DNA from: Linanthus parryae
Taxonomy: Eukaryota > Streptophyta > Magnoliopsida > Ericales > Polemoniaceae
Length of the DNA stretch: 64,000 bases
Direction of reading: 5' to 3'
Assembly: GCA_023055425.1 (NCBI GenBank)
Contig: JALGPY010000002.1
Span: 153,150,845 to 153,214,844, forward strand
Below, in pieces: positions 10,694 to 21,376 of this stretch. Positions within the stretch are counted from its first letter, which is position 1. Every line of letters starts with the position of its first letter. The notes beneath the pieces are model-generated. The model worked only from the letters and a program-made list of their open reading frames with translations, did not search any database and had not been told where the DNA came from. Position numbers and translations under genes: made by a program.

Positions 10694-10980
10694 AAACAGT
10701 AGGGGGGACCTGAATGATAGACCTGAATGATATGCCGCATCGATAGTACCAAACTATGCATGCGTCTTCTTCTTCATGGTTACCCCTGCAGTAGAAACAG
10801 TAGGGGGGACCTGAGAGATAGTCCTCGCTCCACATGCTTAGTAGAATCTCCTGCTTCCTGTGGTCCTGAGAAAACAAACTCAAAAGACACCCGTTAAGCA
10901 CAGAGATAGAGAATAGAACAAAATAAAACTAAACTTAAATAAAAGTACTCTAAACTAATTCCTAACTAAATAATCTGCCG
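10692..10980 (-). pseudogene. Family B internal fragment with zinc-knuckle-like peptide
   Basis: About 300 bp between the junction and the B PBS. On the minus strand a 69-codon frame (10901-10692) holds CFYCRGNHEEEDAC, a CX2CX3HX5C arrangement similar to but not identical with the CCHC knuckle of Gag (CX2CX4HX4C). The rest of B's internal region is missing, presumably lost at the junction with A. Function cannot be assigned. Confidence 0.4.
10694..10814. repeat. 20-bp direct repeat at the A/B junction
   Basis: The same 20-mer (beginning AAACAGTAGG) occurs at 10694-10713 and 10795-10814. Next to the first copy there is a further short repeat (GACCTGAATGATA twice, 10709-10734). The cluster sits exactly where family A leader joins family B internal sequence, consistent with a slippage or template-switch scar. 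Confidence 0.75.
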
Positions 10981-10984
10981 CTGT

Positions 10985-11001
10985 CCCGGGAAACGGCGCC
11001 A
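10985..11001 (-). promoter_or_regulatory. Family B primer-binding site (tRNA-Asp, two mismatches)
   Basis: CCCGGGAAACGGCGCCA on the plus strand differs at two positions from the tRNA-Asp 3' end CCCCGGCAACGGCGCCA. It lies six bases from the LTR and fixes B's orientation as minus. Confidence 0.75.
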
Positions 11002-11007
11002 AAAACT

Positions 11008-12675
11008 TGACGCGATTTCTTAACGCGTATGCGCAAGTGCACGATCAAGTCATATAAGGGTGGTATTTTAACCCCGAGTTATCGATCCCACGAGGACAGA
11101 CTTTAGATTATCTAATTAGTTGTTTAATTTAGAGTACGGTGCATGAGGAAATATTTGATTGATTTAAGAATTGAAATAACATCTAAGCTAATATTTTTGT
11201 ACTTTTTATTTTAATAAATAGATAGGGAGAAACTAGGCAATCTATAGATCACCTAGGACTGTAAACGAATTCCCGTTCAGTTATGTAACACGTCAATCCT
11301 ATTCCAGTTCAGCCGGGTAATAGACTATGACAATATCCTGTTGGCCTCATGTCATTTTGCGTCTTGGTTGACTACAATATCCTCTCGGTCTCATGTTGTC
11401 TACCGGCCCGTTCTAGAAGAACATCCACTGGTACGATAACGGGTCCTGTCGGCCCACCGTTTCACGGAACAGTTGAATAATCCTACCGAATCTACCCACA
11501 CTAAGACCAATCCTAACACATCTCCTTTTAGGTCTCGGTGATCAGGGATTGTGTTCATACACTCTTCACAACTAGGTTAAGTCACCGTCGTGCACTTTCT
11601 AGTTAATTAACAAGTCCGGGTCGCGAATCCATTCTTGCTACGGATTAAGCACAGCGTATGAACATGTAACGAGACCAAAAATTAATATTAAGCAAACAAT
11701 GATTCAAGAACAAACCCCAGCTTCAATGACTATCAAATCCTACACTGGCCGTGTCAATAGACTAGAATCATCAATATAATCATGAAACTAACAATTATTC
11801 ATTGGATCAAAGACAAACGCATGAAACAAAGACTTGATTCCGAAAAATCATTCGTCTACATAAACCCTAGGCTCTCATAGAGATGCGTAGCAAAACGTTT
11901 AGCTGATAAACTTTAACCAGACACAGTGCAATAGTTTCTCCACACAAAGATTGAGAGAGAAGAAGAAATAAAAAACCTAGCTCTCTAATGGTGGCTTCGG
12001 CGTTCTCTTCGTCTTCGTCTTCGTCCTCGTCCTCCTCCTCTTTTCTACCCCCCAACGTGAGTTAATAATAGGCCTTATTATGTATTTGAACTCTCTGTGT
12101 CGTTCTCCAATTGATTCCATATGAAAAGATTCTAAAAATACGTCTAAAACAAAAGTTACTGCGCAATCCTACGTCGCACTCGTACGAGTGCAGGCCCAAT
12201 GGTACGAGTGTCTGATCCCACTCTTACGACTGTCTGAGAGGGTTCATACGATTTCAATTCTTCAAAACTTCGATTTTGTCTATCTTTTTGCGCTCGTACG
12301 ATTGCACAGTGCACTTGTACGAGTGGCTGAATATGTTCTAGCTCTTTTTCTTCATTCTTCTTGCTCTTTCCTCTATCGTCTTCTATTCCAAGCATCATCT
12401 CGAGTCTTTAAATGTTTCCGAAGATTGCATTCTCCTCTGCAATTGATCTCCAAGCTAAGTTTCCTGTCAAAACAACACGAAACAAACTCGTGCGATCAAA
12501 TGTGACAAAATAACGTAAAATAATGCGAGAAACGCCCAGATTATTAGTTATGAAACAAAACTCTACTCTCAAAATTTATTCATATTCATAGTGTATAACT
12601 CACGATATCTGCCCAAAAATCACGCAAAATGATAGTAAAATATGTATAAATTATAACTCTAATACAGAGTTATCA
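11008..12675 (-). mobile_element. Family B complete LTR
   Basis: 1668 bp, TGACGCGATT...GAGTTATCA on the plus strand (minus sense TGATAACTC...). Its left part matches 1-857. It carries a simple repeat of TCTTCG/TCC units (about 12001-12040) and a cluster of CGTACG palindromes (12176-12320). A block TTTCCTGTCAAA...GATCAAATGTGA (about 12459-12504) is shared with family D LTRs. No PPT lies on its right side: LINE sequence begins at 12676, so this is B's outer 5' LTR bordering the insertion target. Confidence 0.85.
12176..12320. repeat. CGTACG palindrome cluster in the family B LTR
   Basis: Perfect 16-bp palindrome GCACTCGTACGAGTGC at 12176-12191, followed by partial copies (GGTACGAGTG, CGCTCGTACGATTG, CACTTGTACGAGTG) up to 12320. 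Family D LTRs carry an analogous cluster with a TTCGTACGAA core. Confidence 0.85.
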
Positions 12676-13172
12676 GAGGGGAAGGACATGAAAGTAGAGG
12701 CAAGCAAAAGGAGCAGGTGACTAGTATAGAAGGGAAAAGGGTGAATAGAGACAGGCTCAAGAAGGAGACGTGCCAATTGAAAAGGGAGAGGGAGCATAAG
12801 GAAGTTGAGTTGCAACTATAATAAAACTCCATTCAAACAGCTACTAATCCTCTTATTTTGCTGGAGATTCATAATGCTAACACAAAAAGAATGGGACAGG
12901 GCTAAAAGGGATTTGGAAAGAGGCTGCGAGGCAGGCAATGAAAACAATAGCAGATAAGGCGCCCATGTCACAAAAAAGAAATGTGGGCTATAATTTTAAT
13001 TTTAGTCCCCCATCACACGAGGAAAGCTCAAAAGGCGAAATAAAAGTCGGGCGGTGAATTTTGAGAAGAAGATGCTTGCGGTAGTGACCTCCAAAAACTC
13101 TGAGGATGGAAGCTCCTCAACAAAAACAAATGCAAAAACGACAGCGCTTGAGTTACAGGGCCGCCGAGCGCA
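12676..13172 (+). pseudogene. L1-like LINE, sequence upstream of ORF2
   Basis: Starts abruptly at the end of the family B LTR. It is purine-rich with no intact frame. It leads directly into the LINE ORF2 start, so it is probably the end of ORF1 or the inter-ORF region; nothing more specific can be read. Confidence 0.4.
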
Positions 13173-13985
13173 ATGAGTTTACTAAGCTGGAACGTGCGAG
13201 GGTTGGGAAACCTCGCGCGGTTCGAGCCCTTAAGGAGCAAGCGAGACTCATATCCCATAACATTGTCTTCTTAATGGATACAAAACTCTCATAAAGTAAG
13301 ACGGAGAAAGTTAAGATCAAGTTAGTGTATGCAAACGGTGTCTATAAGGGAGCGATTGAGAGAAGAGGTGGTTTGGCATTACTTTGGGATGCCAAAGTAA
13401 AATCAACCTTTACCGAATTCTCACAGTTCCATATGGATGATTATGTGGAAGAGGGAGACGGGATTTTTGGGAACTTACCGGATTTTATGGAGATCCAATT
13501 AAGGAACAAAGGCATAATTCATGGGAGTTACTGCGAAGAATTACCCCACAGTCAGGCATGGCTTGGTGTATTTATGGCGACTTTGATGCTATACAAAAAA
13601 ATTCCAAAAAAGATGGAGGTAGATTGGAAGGATATAGCCACTTAAATGTGTTTATTGATGTTCTATTAGATTCGGAGCTGCTTGATCTCAGATTTGCAGG
13701 TCCAGATTTTAATTGGACTAATAATCTGGAGGATGATGCAAATATTAGAAACTGTCTGGATAGAGTGGTAGCAATGTGACGTGGGTTGAAAAATTCAGAG
13801 GAGCGCGGGTGACACACCAGGTGAGTATGCGGTCTGATCATAGACCGATACTTTTTGAGTGGGCTCTAAGTACAAGGAAGACGAAAAAGAAGAGATTCCA
13901 ATACGAAAAAATGTGGAGTACCCATAGCCAATTTACAGAAATGGTGGAGGAAACCTGGAGGAAAGCGAACGAAATCAAAACTTGA
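13173..13985 (+). pseudogene. LINE ORF2 endonuclease domain (APE type), frame-broken
   Basis: Target-nicking endonuclease of a plant L1-like LINE. The start is MSLLSWNVRGLGN at 13173; a one-base loss then moves the frame to PRAVRALKEQ and VFLMDTKL (the family's catalytic ETK reads DTK). Further along are RGGLALLW, then, after another shift, MAWCIYGDFDAI, DLRFAGPDFNWTN, CLDRVVA and finally SDHRPI, the catalytic SDH motif. Motif order is normal but at least three frame changes make it inactive. Confidence 0.85.
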
Positions 13986-14882
13986 GTCGCAAATTAGGAG
14001 TAGTAGCGAGGAGATGTTAGAGATGGATCAAAGAAAATTTGGGATTTGTTAAAAATCATATTCGGTTACTAAGATAGAGGAAATTGCATCTGGAAGGAGC
14101 GGTGCAAATGAGACAAGTGGTAGATGAGCTTAAATTGCTATCGAAAAAAGTGTGATGACCTCTTATTAAAAGAGGAAATTATGTGGAAACAAAAGGCAAA
14201 AACAGATTGGCTAAAGCAAGGGGGCTGAAGAATAAGTTTTTCCACATAAGATAAATTATTCGGAGAGCTAGAAATCGTTTCCGAGGGATTGAAAAGGAAG
14301 ATAAAGTGTGGACAAACAATGATGCTCAAATTACAGCATGTCTCGAGCGATACTTTTAGCGTCTCTAATCCTTGCAGTAGCCAATGCAGATAAAAAATGA
14401 TACTTTCCTAGGCGAACAACTGGAAAGATTATCAAGAGAAGAGGCAGAGTTTCTTGAGTAGGGTTTCACAGGCGAGGAGGTTCGTGATGCCCTCTTCCAA
14501 ATGGGACGCGGTAAGGCACCCAGAAAGGATGGTTTAACCGCTGGATTCTATCAGCAACACTGGAATATTGTAGGATAAGAGACTACAAAAGCTTGTCTCG
14601 GAATTCTAAATGGAGGTGCAGATCTGGGTAATTTTAACAGAACTTCTTGCCTTAATTCCTAAAACCAAACAACCCCAAAATTTGGCTGACTTCAGTCCCT
14701 TAAGTATATGTTTGGTTATTTATAAGATTAATGCTAAGTCAATAGAAAATAGATTGAAAAGGGTGTCGTCCAATTTAATTAGTGACAACACGAGCAGCTT
14801 TGTTCCTGGAAGGCTTATTACAGACAATATCATCACGGCTTTTGAATTCATCCATACTATCAAAACCAGAAAAAAGGGAGGA
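13986..14882 (+). pseudogene. LINE ORF2 linker and N-terminal reverse transcriptase, truncated
   Basis: Degenerate linker, then RT fragments: LTELLALIPKTKQPQNLADF, PLSICLVIYKINAKSIENRL and FVPGRLITDNIITAFE, which are the early RT blocks of plant L1-like elements. The region carrying the catalytic YADD is missing because the family C LTR begins at 14883. The LINE is thus cut off within RT and does not reappear further right. Confidence 0.85.
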
Positions 14883-16425
14883 TGATAACTACATATTAGG
14901 AGTTATATTCTTATAGGATTCACCACCGTTATGCGTGTACTTAGACGGATGTACGTGATAAATTGACCAATTCATGTACATTTTGAGAATACTTGAGTAT
15001 ATGGACTTCATTGTGTAATCCGGGCGTTTTCCGCATGATTTATGCTTTATTTTTTGCATTTGATCTTCCGGTATTTGTTCGTGTTGTGGATTTCACGAAC
15101 CGGAAGCTTGGAGTGTGGATTTTGGAGCGGAAGCAAACTTGGCGAAAGAACCTGAAGGAACACATGAGAGAATGGAATAAGAAGAGGATAAGCAAAGAGG
15201 ATAAAAAGACTCAACAAAAATTTCAAGAAGAACGAAAAAAGCAACTTACTGGACGTAGAATATCACAAATTGTGATCACAATATCAGGAGCAAGACCACA
15301 AAGAGGATCAACATGATCCTACGATCACAACACCATAAACAAAATCAGACGCATGTAAAAGGGGAGTTAAAGTGCTATTTTGCGGAAGTTAAAAAAGAAA
15401 GGGACGGGGTTTTGATAAAAACAAGACCTAGGGCATGATAAATCATTCATTCACAACACTTTAAAGCGGGATCATCTAGATAGCAAGATTGAAGACGAAG
15501 TTCATCAAAACACTTGAAGATTTATTCATTTTATTTCTCATCTCTTCCCCTCTTTTTATGATTATGGAGATTCTTAGTTTGTTAAACTATTTCATGTCTA
15601 GCTAAACTCTCTAAGCTAGACAATTGATGGAGATCTAAGGTTTGAATTGTTATTTTTCCGGATTGGGGACTTGATTCACGCTTTATGATTAATTGTAAGT
15701 GATGTTCTAGTTATCTTACTTGTTCTTGTGCATTAATCTTTAGTGTTCTTCGATTCAGCACCCTCAGTATACTAGATTATGAGATAGTTGCACGATAGTG
15801 AACTATTCAAGACGTGTTAAAGAACAGAGTAAGTAATCTTGTAGTTATCTAAGACTGGGAGGAGAAGAGATCTTGATTAACCATGTGCGGGTTGTTTTGG
15901 TTGGGTTCGGTTAGGACTTAGTGAAAATGGTGGGCCGACAGGACTCGGTGAGCGAGTATAACGAGCCATCTAAAACGTAACGGTAGACAGAGGTGGACTG
16001 ATAGGACCCGAAGTCGACCAAAATGAAAATTCATGTGAGATCGACAGAAGAGCGTGATGAGTGTAACCCAGTGTAATTAGACATCACTAGAGTGTTTCAG
16101 TTGTAGTCTGGAAACTTCTAAGAGCCTAAAGGACTATTTATTGCCTAGTCCTCTCGATAATCGTATCTTAATACAATCATCTTTTCAAACTTAAAATCAT
16201 AAAAATATAGTTAGCTTATTATGTTATTTAATTTAAATCACTTGTTTGTGGGTGGCTAACATTCAAATTCAGATAAACTCATCTCAGTTAATTAGGTATC
16301 TCGTAATTAATTCTTAATAATGTAATAATCGTCTTTTTCCCTTGGCTTCCACAATTGGGAGTCTTAAACTCCAATTTACTACTTGACTGTGCGTATGCGT
16401 TTAAACGCGTTATTAAATCGCGTCA
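14883..16425 (+). mobile_element. Family C LTR (Athila-like, plus strand)
   Basis: Starts TGATAACTAC inside LINE RT sequence and ends CGCGTCA six bases before a degenerate PBS, 1543 bp. It has the terminal hairpin pattern (GATAACT...GGAGTTAT), a GGGCGTTTTC block near 15024, and an end similar to family A and B LTRs (gggagtc...acttgactgtgcgtatgcg). No second LTR copy is present in the window. Confidence 0.75.
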
Positions 16426-16431
16426 AGTTTT

Positions 16432-16448
16432 TGACGCCGTTGTCAGGG
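16432..16448 (+). promoter_or_regulatory. Family C primer-binding site, degenerate
   Basis: TGACGCCGTTGTCAGGG matches the tRNA-Asp complement TGGCGCCGTTGCCGGGG except at three positions, all transitions, consistent with methylation-driven decay of an old copy. Confidence 0.75.
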
Positions 16449-16657
16449 AAATCAAACGGTTTATTAGTTTAATTAAAAAATTATTTAGGATACCTCTTTT
16501 ATTTTTGTTTTATTTGCTATTTTTGTGTATCATTTTCTTTTGATTATGCTTTTCAGGTATTTAGTGTTTTCCCAGAATCCCTCGAGACCTTGTGTCCCCA
16601 CTCGAAGACCCAGAGCAGTATTTCAGAGACCAAAGGAGAAGGAAAAAGCAGAGCACC

Positions 16658-17905
16658 ATGGGCGAACAATTTACTAATGCGCAGCTCAATCAGCGGGTGA
16701 AAGAGGTGACTAAGCTGCTGGATGATCACAACAACCAGACACCGTATAATAAGTGCGGACAGGAACTAGTGGAAAACTTTCAGTGGTCCATGTATGGACA
16801 TAATGCGGCGATTGTGGTGCCAGATATTCAGGCAGAGCACTTTGATCTCAAGCCTGCAACAATTCAGACGGTGACGAATCAGTTCTAAATCTATGGGAAT
16901 AAGTATGAAGACCCCAATGACTTTATTGGGAAGTTCAACGAATATATATGAAGAATATCAAGTACAAGAATGTGACACCTGAGGCGTTGAAGCTTATTAT
17001 TTTCCCTTACTGTCTGAAGGGTGCATCTGAGAAGTAACTAGAGTCAAGGTCACCTGAATCAATCACAACATACTGAATGCGTTCATGGCCAAGTTTTATC
17101 CAAGTCAGTGGGCTATTGAATTTCATAGTGAGATTCTAGGCTTTCGGCAGCATGCCGATGAGACTATGGTGGATGTGTGGTACCGTTTCACGCGCATGAT
17201 CAGAAAGTGCCCAAATCACAATTTTGGGGACTATAAAATTTTGCAGGTCTTTTACCATGGCCTAGAACGCCATAATCAGGAGCTGGTCAATTGAGAAACT
17301 AGGGAAAACTTTTTGTACACTGTTGGCAAAGACGGATCTTCTGCATTGATGAAGCATCTTGCTAAGCAGGACTCACAGTTTTATGATTCCAGGAGATTGG
17401 CAGCATTACATGAGCCTAAAGAAGATGAATGGAAGACTGGGATCAGCAAGATTGTGACTGATTTGTCCAAGAATATCTATCAGGATAAGAAGACAGTGGC
17501 AAACGTAGAGGAGCATGATTTGGATGCAGCCTTGGCCCAGATTGTGAACGAAGATGTGAACTTTATGGGGGCACAAGGACAGAGGCAGAATTGGAACGAA
17601 GGGAACTATAGACCAGGCACAAGAGATCATCCGGGTTTCAGGTATGGGGATTATTCAGGAGCTACTTACGCACCGGGGTTCCAGCATAGGCCACCATTTT
17701 CACAGGCTCCACAAGCAGTTGTAGTAGCGCCAAACCCGAAACTTTTCGAACTGACAAAGGCACTACTGAGCAATGCAACATGAACAACATGAACTCACAA
17801 GAAATGCAGTAGCATGTGATTTACAGTCCAGAAGACTTCACTTCATACTTTAGAGGTGTAAGTTGGGCAGATTGCAACACAGTTATCTGCTAGAACACCT
17901 GGCTC
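16658..17905 (+). pseudogene. gag: Family C Gag pseudogene
   Basis: Clearly homologous to family A gag: ATGGGCGAACAA start in good Kozak context, then EHFDLKPATIQTVTNQF, followed by a stop (16886-16888). Later pieces are MAKFYPSQWAIEF, FYHGLERHN, a stop at 17292-17294, FLYTVGKDGSSALMKH and DHPGFRYGDYSGATYAPGF. Frames change near 16940 and 17070. Unlike A, the Pro/Ala linker after GFQH is still in frame here (to 17783), which shows where A's frameshift lies. Homology to A ends near the counterpart of A position 3410. Confidence 0.85.
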
Positions 17906-17931
17906 TCTAATGTTTGACACAATATAATCTC

Positions 17932-18396
17932 TCTCTTTGGTATCCTAAAAAATCTAATCTCTTTTTGTGTGGATATTCAGATGCTGACTTTGCAGACTAC
18001 AAAGTGGATAGAAAAAGCACATCAGGGTGTTGCCAATTTCTCGGAACATCACTGATAAGCTGGCATTCAAAGAATTAAAATTTTGTATCGTTATCAACTA
18101 AAGAAACTAAGTATATAGCATTTGGTGCTTGCTGCTCACAAGTACTATGGATTGCTCAACAAATGAGAGATATTGGATTTAACTTCAGAGATATACCTAT
18201 TAAATGTGACAACACCAGCGCAATATCTATCACAAAGAATCATGTTCAGCATTCAAAGACCAAACACATAGATGTCAGACATCACTTCAACAGAGATCAT
18301 GCTGAAAAAGGTGATGTTGCTCTTGAATTTGTTTATACTAACATGCAATTGGAGGATATATTCACTAAACCACAGAGGATAGATTCTCAGCCCTGA
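17932..18396 (+). pseudogene. Ty1/copia RNase H fragment
   Basis: C-terminal part of a copia polyprotein, in one frame: LWYPKKSNLFLCGYSDADFA, DRKSTSGCCQFLG, then one stop (TAA where CAA for Gln is expected), KETKYIAFGACC, IPIKCDNTSAISI, HSKTKHIDVRHHF, GDVALEFV and the family's terminal LEDIFTKP. The RNase H acidic residues (SDADFA, KETKY, CDNTSA) are present. The upstream junction to family C gag is abrupt (17905-17932), so this is a fragment brought in by recombination or left from an older insertion. Confidence 0.9.
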
Positions 18397-18911
18397 GATT
18401 AGAACTGGGCATGCTAAATAAAGATGCATTGGTTTAGGGGGAGTATCAGGTAAGTTACAGCTAAGTATTATATGGTGCAAAGTTTTGAATTGATTTTCAA
18501 AGCCTTGAAAATATTTTCAAATCCTTGATTGTATTTCCTCAGTTGTATAGCATTTCAAGGCCTTGAAATGCTTTCCAAAACCTTGAATATAAGTCTGTAT
18601 GTTGTTTAGTTAATAGCTTGGATCTTTCAATGTTGGGAACTATCTCGGTAGATATTTTCTCAATATTTTTTTTTACTTTTTAAAAACTTATTTCTCTTAA
18701 ATCAGTATTATATTACTTCCTTTTCCACGTCACATACTCACACAAATTTGAATTTCACTGATTCTGCAAATCTTAAAAGATTTGGAAATATTTCTGTTTC
18801 CTTTTCAAACTCAAACTCTTCAGTACTTATTTCCTCTCTTCTCCCTCTCTCTCTCTATCTCTCGCTTTCACGTACCAATCCTGTTTCTCTCTTCTAAAAT
18901 CTCAAACTCTA
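18397..18911 (+). other. Copia 3' end and AT-rich non-coding stretch
   Basis: TTTAGGGGGAGTATCAGG (about 18433-18450) is a typical copia polypurine tract, so sequence beyond it may be LTR, though no clear TG start or second copy was found. The stretch contains repeated CCTTGAAA-type motifs with a 22-bp palindrome (18550-18571) and a CT microsatellite (about 18838-18866). Confidence 0.5.
18550..18571. repeat. Perfect 22-bp palindrome
   Basis: GCATTTCAAGG followed directly by its reverse complement; no loop. Neighbouring partial copies of CCTTGAAA lie at about 18502-18590. Confidence 0.9.
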
Positions 18912-19590
18912 ATGAGCACCAGAAGAACGTCTGATAGAATCAAGATGGCTGGAGGATCAAAGAAACTTACTAATAAGAAGAGGAAGACTTTAGAGGAAGA
19001 GGTTCAAAACTCAGTGATGATTCTAGTTCCAGAACCCCAAGTGAAGAAAGGGATCCTTCTCCTCCAAAGAAGAAGACTAAGATGGATCAGACTCCTACTT
19101 TTAGCAAGAAGAAGAAGACTGAAAAGTCTGCTCTAGAAAAGCAACAAGAGGAACATATTGCTAGTCCTAAGAAGGTGAAGAAGAAGAAGCCTACAAAAGA
19201 AGACAAATGAAAAGGGAAAGCCATTGAGGAAGAACCAGGCAGAGGCACTGGAAAAGAACTACAGATCTACTCAGAAAAGCAACAGTACCCTGGTAAGAAA
19301 TCGAGAATTAACAGCAAATGGTTTGTTTCTAGAGTTTCTAGAGGAAAATGGCTAGATGGATTTGCTTCCAGACCAATAGCTTTATGTAGCATGGTTAGTG
19401 TTGATATGTTGAAAACCATGAATATGGAATGCATTAAGAGGTTAAATAAAAGTGTTATTTGGAAAATCCTAAACCCGTTTGAAGTTGCATAACCCAGACT
19501 CACTAGGTTTTTCTATCTGAACATGAAGCAAGTTAGAACTGTAAACCTAGTAGATTCAAACCAAAGTGACATGTGTTGATATGGAGTTAG
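18912..19590 (+). pseudogene. Decayed basic ORF of unknown origin
   Basis: ATG at 18912 opens MSTRRTSDRIKMAGGSKK, then a Lys/Arg- and Glu-rich stretch that continues in another frame (KKKKTEKSALEKQQEEH and similar). After further stops there is a coding-like part reading KWFVSRVSRGKWLDGFASRP and, near 19510, FYLNMKQVR. The latter resembles the FYxNM signature often seen in plant retroelement accessory proteins, which is suggestive only. The sequence is cut off by the first family D LTR at 19591. Confidence 0.35.
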
Positions 19591-20538
19591 TGACACGATC
19601 TAACCACAGGTGTATGGCCGTCGTGTGTAGTAATATCCGGAAATCCGGGTTTATCAAACCCAAAGGACTTGTCGTGAACTAATTAGTATGGTTAACTTTA
19701 TGTGGGCTAGCAATTGAGAGAGTTTTCTAAACTAAATAATTAAAAAGACAAAACAAATATTTAAATATTGAGATTGAATAGGGGAGAAACAACCAGGACA
19801 TCTCGTTTGGGGGATTGCTAGGATTTTCTTCTTGACGACGTTCTATGATTTGTGAAACACAGACAAAATTCACTTTGCTAATCGAGCAATACTAACTCAC
19901 CCAGTTACCAAGTGAGCATCCTATGCCTAAGTTAGATTAAAACCGAGTTACCAAGTTCTAATTATCCCTAAACATGCATTAACGATGAATTCTACTCTAA
20001 CGATCCCATTCGACGTAGCCGAGTTACCAAGCCTATGAACGGGTGATTGTTTGATTTTCCAGTTTAACAATTACCGAAATACAAAATAATTGAAAGCTAA
20101 TTTCTAGCTAACAAAACGTCTCCAATTAACTAGATAGGATGAAGATCACAAAACGATCATAGAAAACGTAAAATCATCAATTAGGTTTATCAAAACATGA
20201 ATCTCAATTTATAAAACGCATAATCAATTCGAAAAAACCTAACCCCAAACTCGGGTCCTGATTACGAAGTTTAGCTATGCATATTCATGATCACAAATAC
20301 AAGCGTTTGTGTGATCATGATCAAAAACAAAGAAAAGAAGGAGAAAAGACATCAAACAAGGTTTCCCAAGCTCCACGATGTGATCCAAGCTCCCAGTTGA
20401 TGTCCCGTCCTTCAATAATGCGTCTCTCTTATGAAAATATGACCTAATATGTCTAAAATACGTTCCCTAAGAGTCCCGGGTCAATTAGGAAAGTTTTAAG
20501 CATCGTTTCCTTAATTTTGGCCGCCTCTGCAGAGTGTG

Positions 20539-20691
20539 TTCGTACGAAGACTTTTCTCTTTGTAGGAAGAGTCTTCGTACGAAGACTTTTTCTCTTTGTA
20601 GGAAGGTCTTCCCAGATAGATACTGCAAGCTGTTTTAGGAAGACATTTTCAGCAACTCAAAATTTGGCTAAGTATAATCTCTTCGTACGAA
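20539..20691. repeat. TTCGTACGAA palindrome cluster in the family D LTR (copy 1)
   Basis: Cores at 20539-20548, 20574-20583 (inside a perfect 18-bp palindrome at 20570-20587) and 20682-20691. All nine LTRs have such a cluster, with two to four intact sites per copy. Confidence 0.85.
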
Positions 20692-21352
20692 GACAAATCT
20701 CTTCGTATCTGGGTCACCCAAAAACATTCTTTTTCGACTAATTTCCGATTCCTTGCCCGCGCCTTTGCTTCCTTAAGTATCTCCTCGACCTCGAGACTCA
20801 TTTTATTCTATAAAACATTCCCAAATTCCGGGGAACCCTTCATTCATCAGTTTAGCTCCTCGAAAGGCGTGTTTGGCATTTCCGGATGCTTTTGGCCGCG
20901 TATTATCTCTTTGAGCATCCTTTTTGACATAACTTTTTCGTCCGGATTCCGATAAATGTGATTTTTGCACCTTTGGATTCCTTTTGCATGAAGACTTCAT
21001 CCATGTAGAGAAATTACCGTTTCCGGACCATTTCCTCGTTTTTTTCAATTATTGCCCAATATTTGCGAAAACATCCAAAACGCGCCAAATTCGTCTTTTC
21101 TTCTATTCCGAAGCTCGTTTCTTCTCTCCACTTGATTCCCGCATACGTAATTCCTGTCAAACAACAACACGAACACTACCGCGAAGATCAAATATGAAAA
21201 ATTATCAAAATCATACTCAAAACCATTAAGAAACGCCCGGATTGTGCATTAAAGCTCAAAAACATGCAAAAGTGCATTTTCTTCTCAAATTAGCCCAAAA
21301 TCCATCACTTTGCACCGAAACTCACACAAATAACAATGTGAAACATACGTAG

Positions 21353-21376
21353 GATAACTCTTACTAAGGAGTTATC
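21353..21376. repeat. Terminal hairpin of the family D LTR (copy 1)
   Basis: GATAACTC (21353-21360) and GAGTTATC (21369-21376) are exact reverse complements separated by 8 bases, one base from the LTR terminus. Comparable hairpins start the B and C LTRs; A has a weaker form. Confidence 0.8.

Noticed and set aside
11867..12055. Acidic Asp/Glu-rich minus-strand ORF in family B
   Set aside because: The acidic tract is the translation of a TCTTCG/TCC simple repeat inside the LTR; no coding evidence.
12188..12505. 105-codon plus-strand frame in the family B LTR
   Set aside because: It lies within an LTR, spans the palindrome cluster, has no recognisable domain and is not shared with related LTRs.
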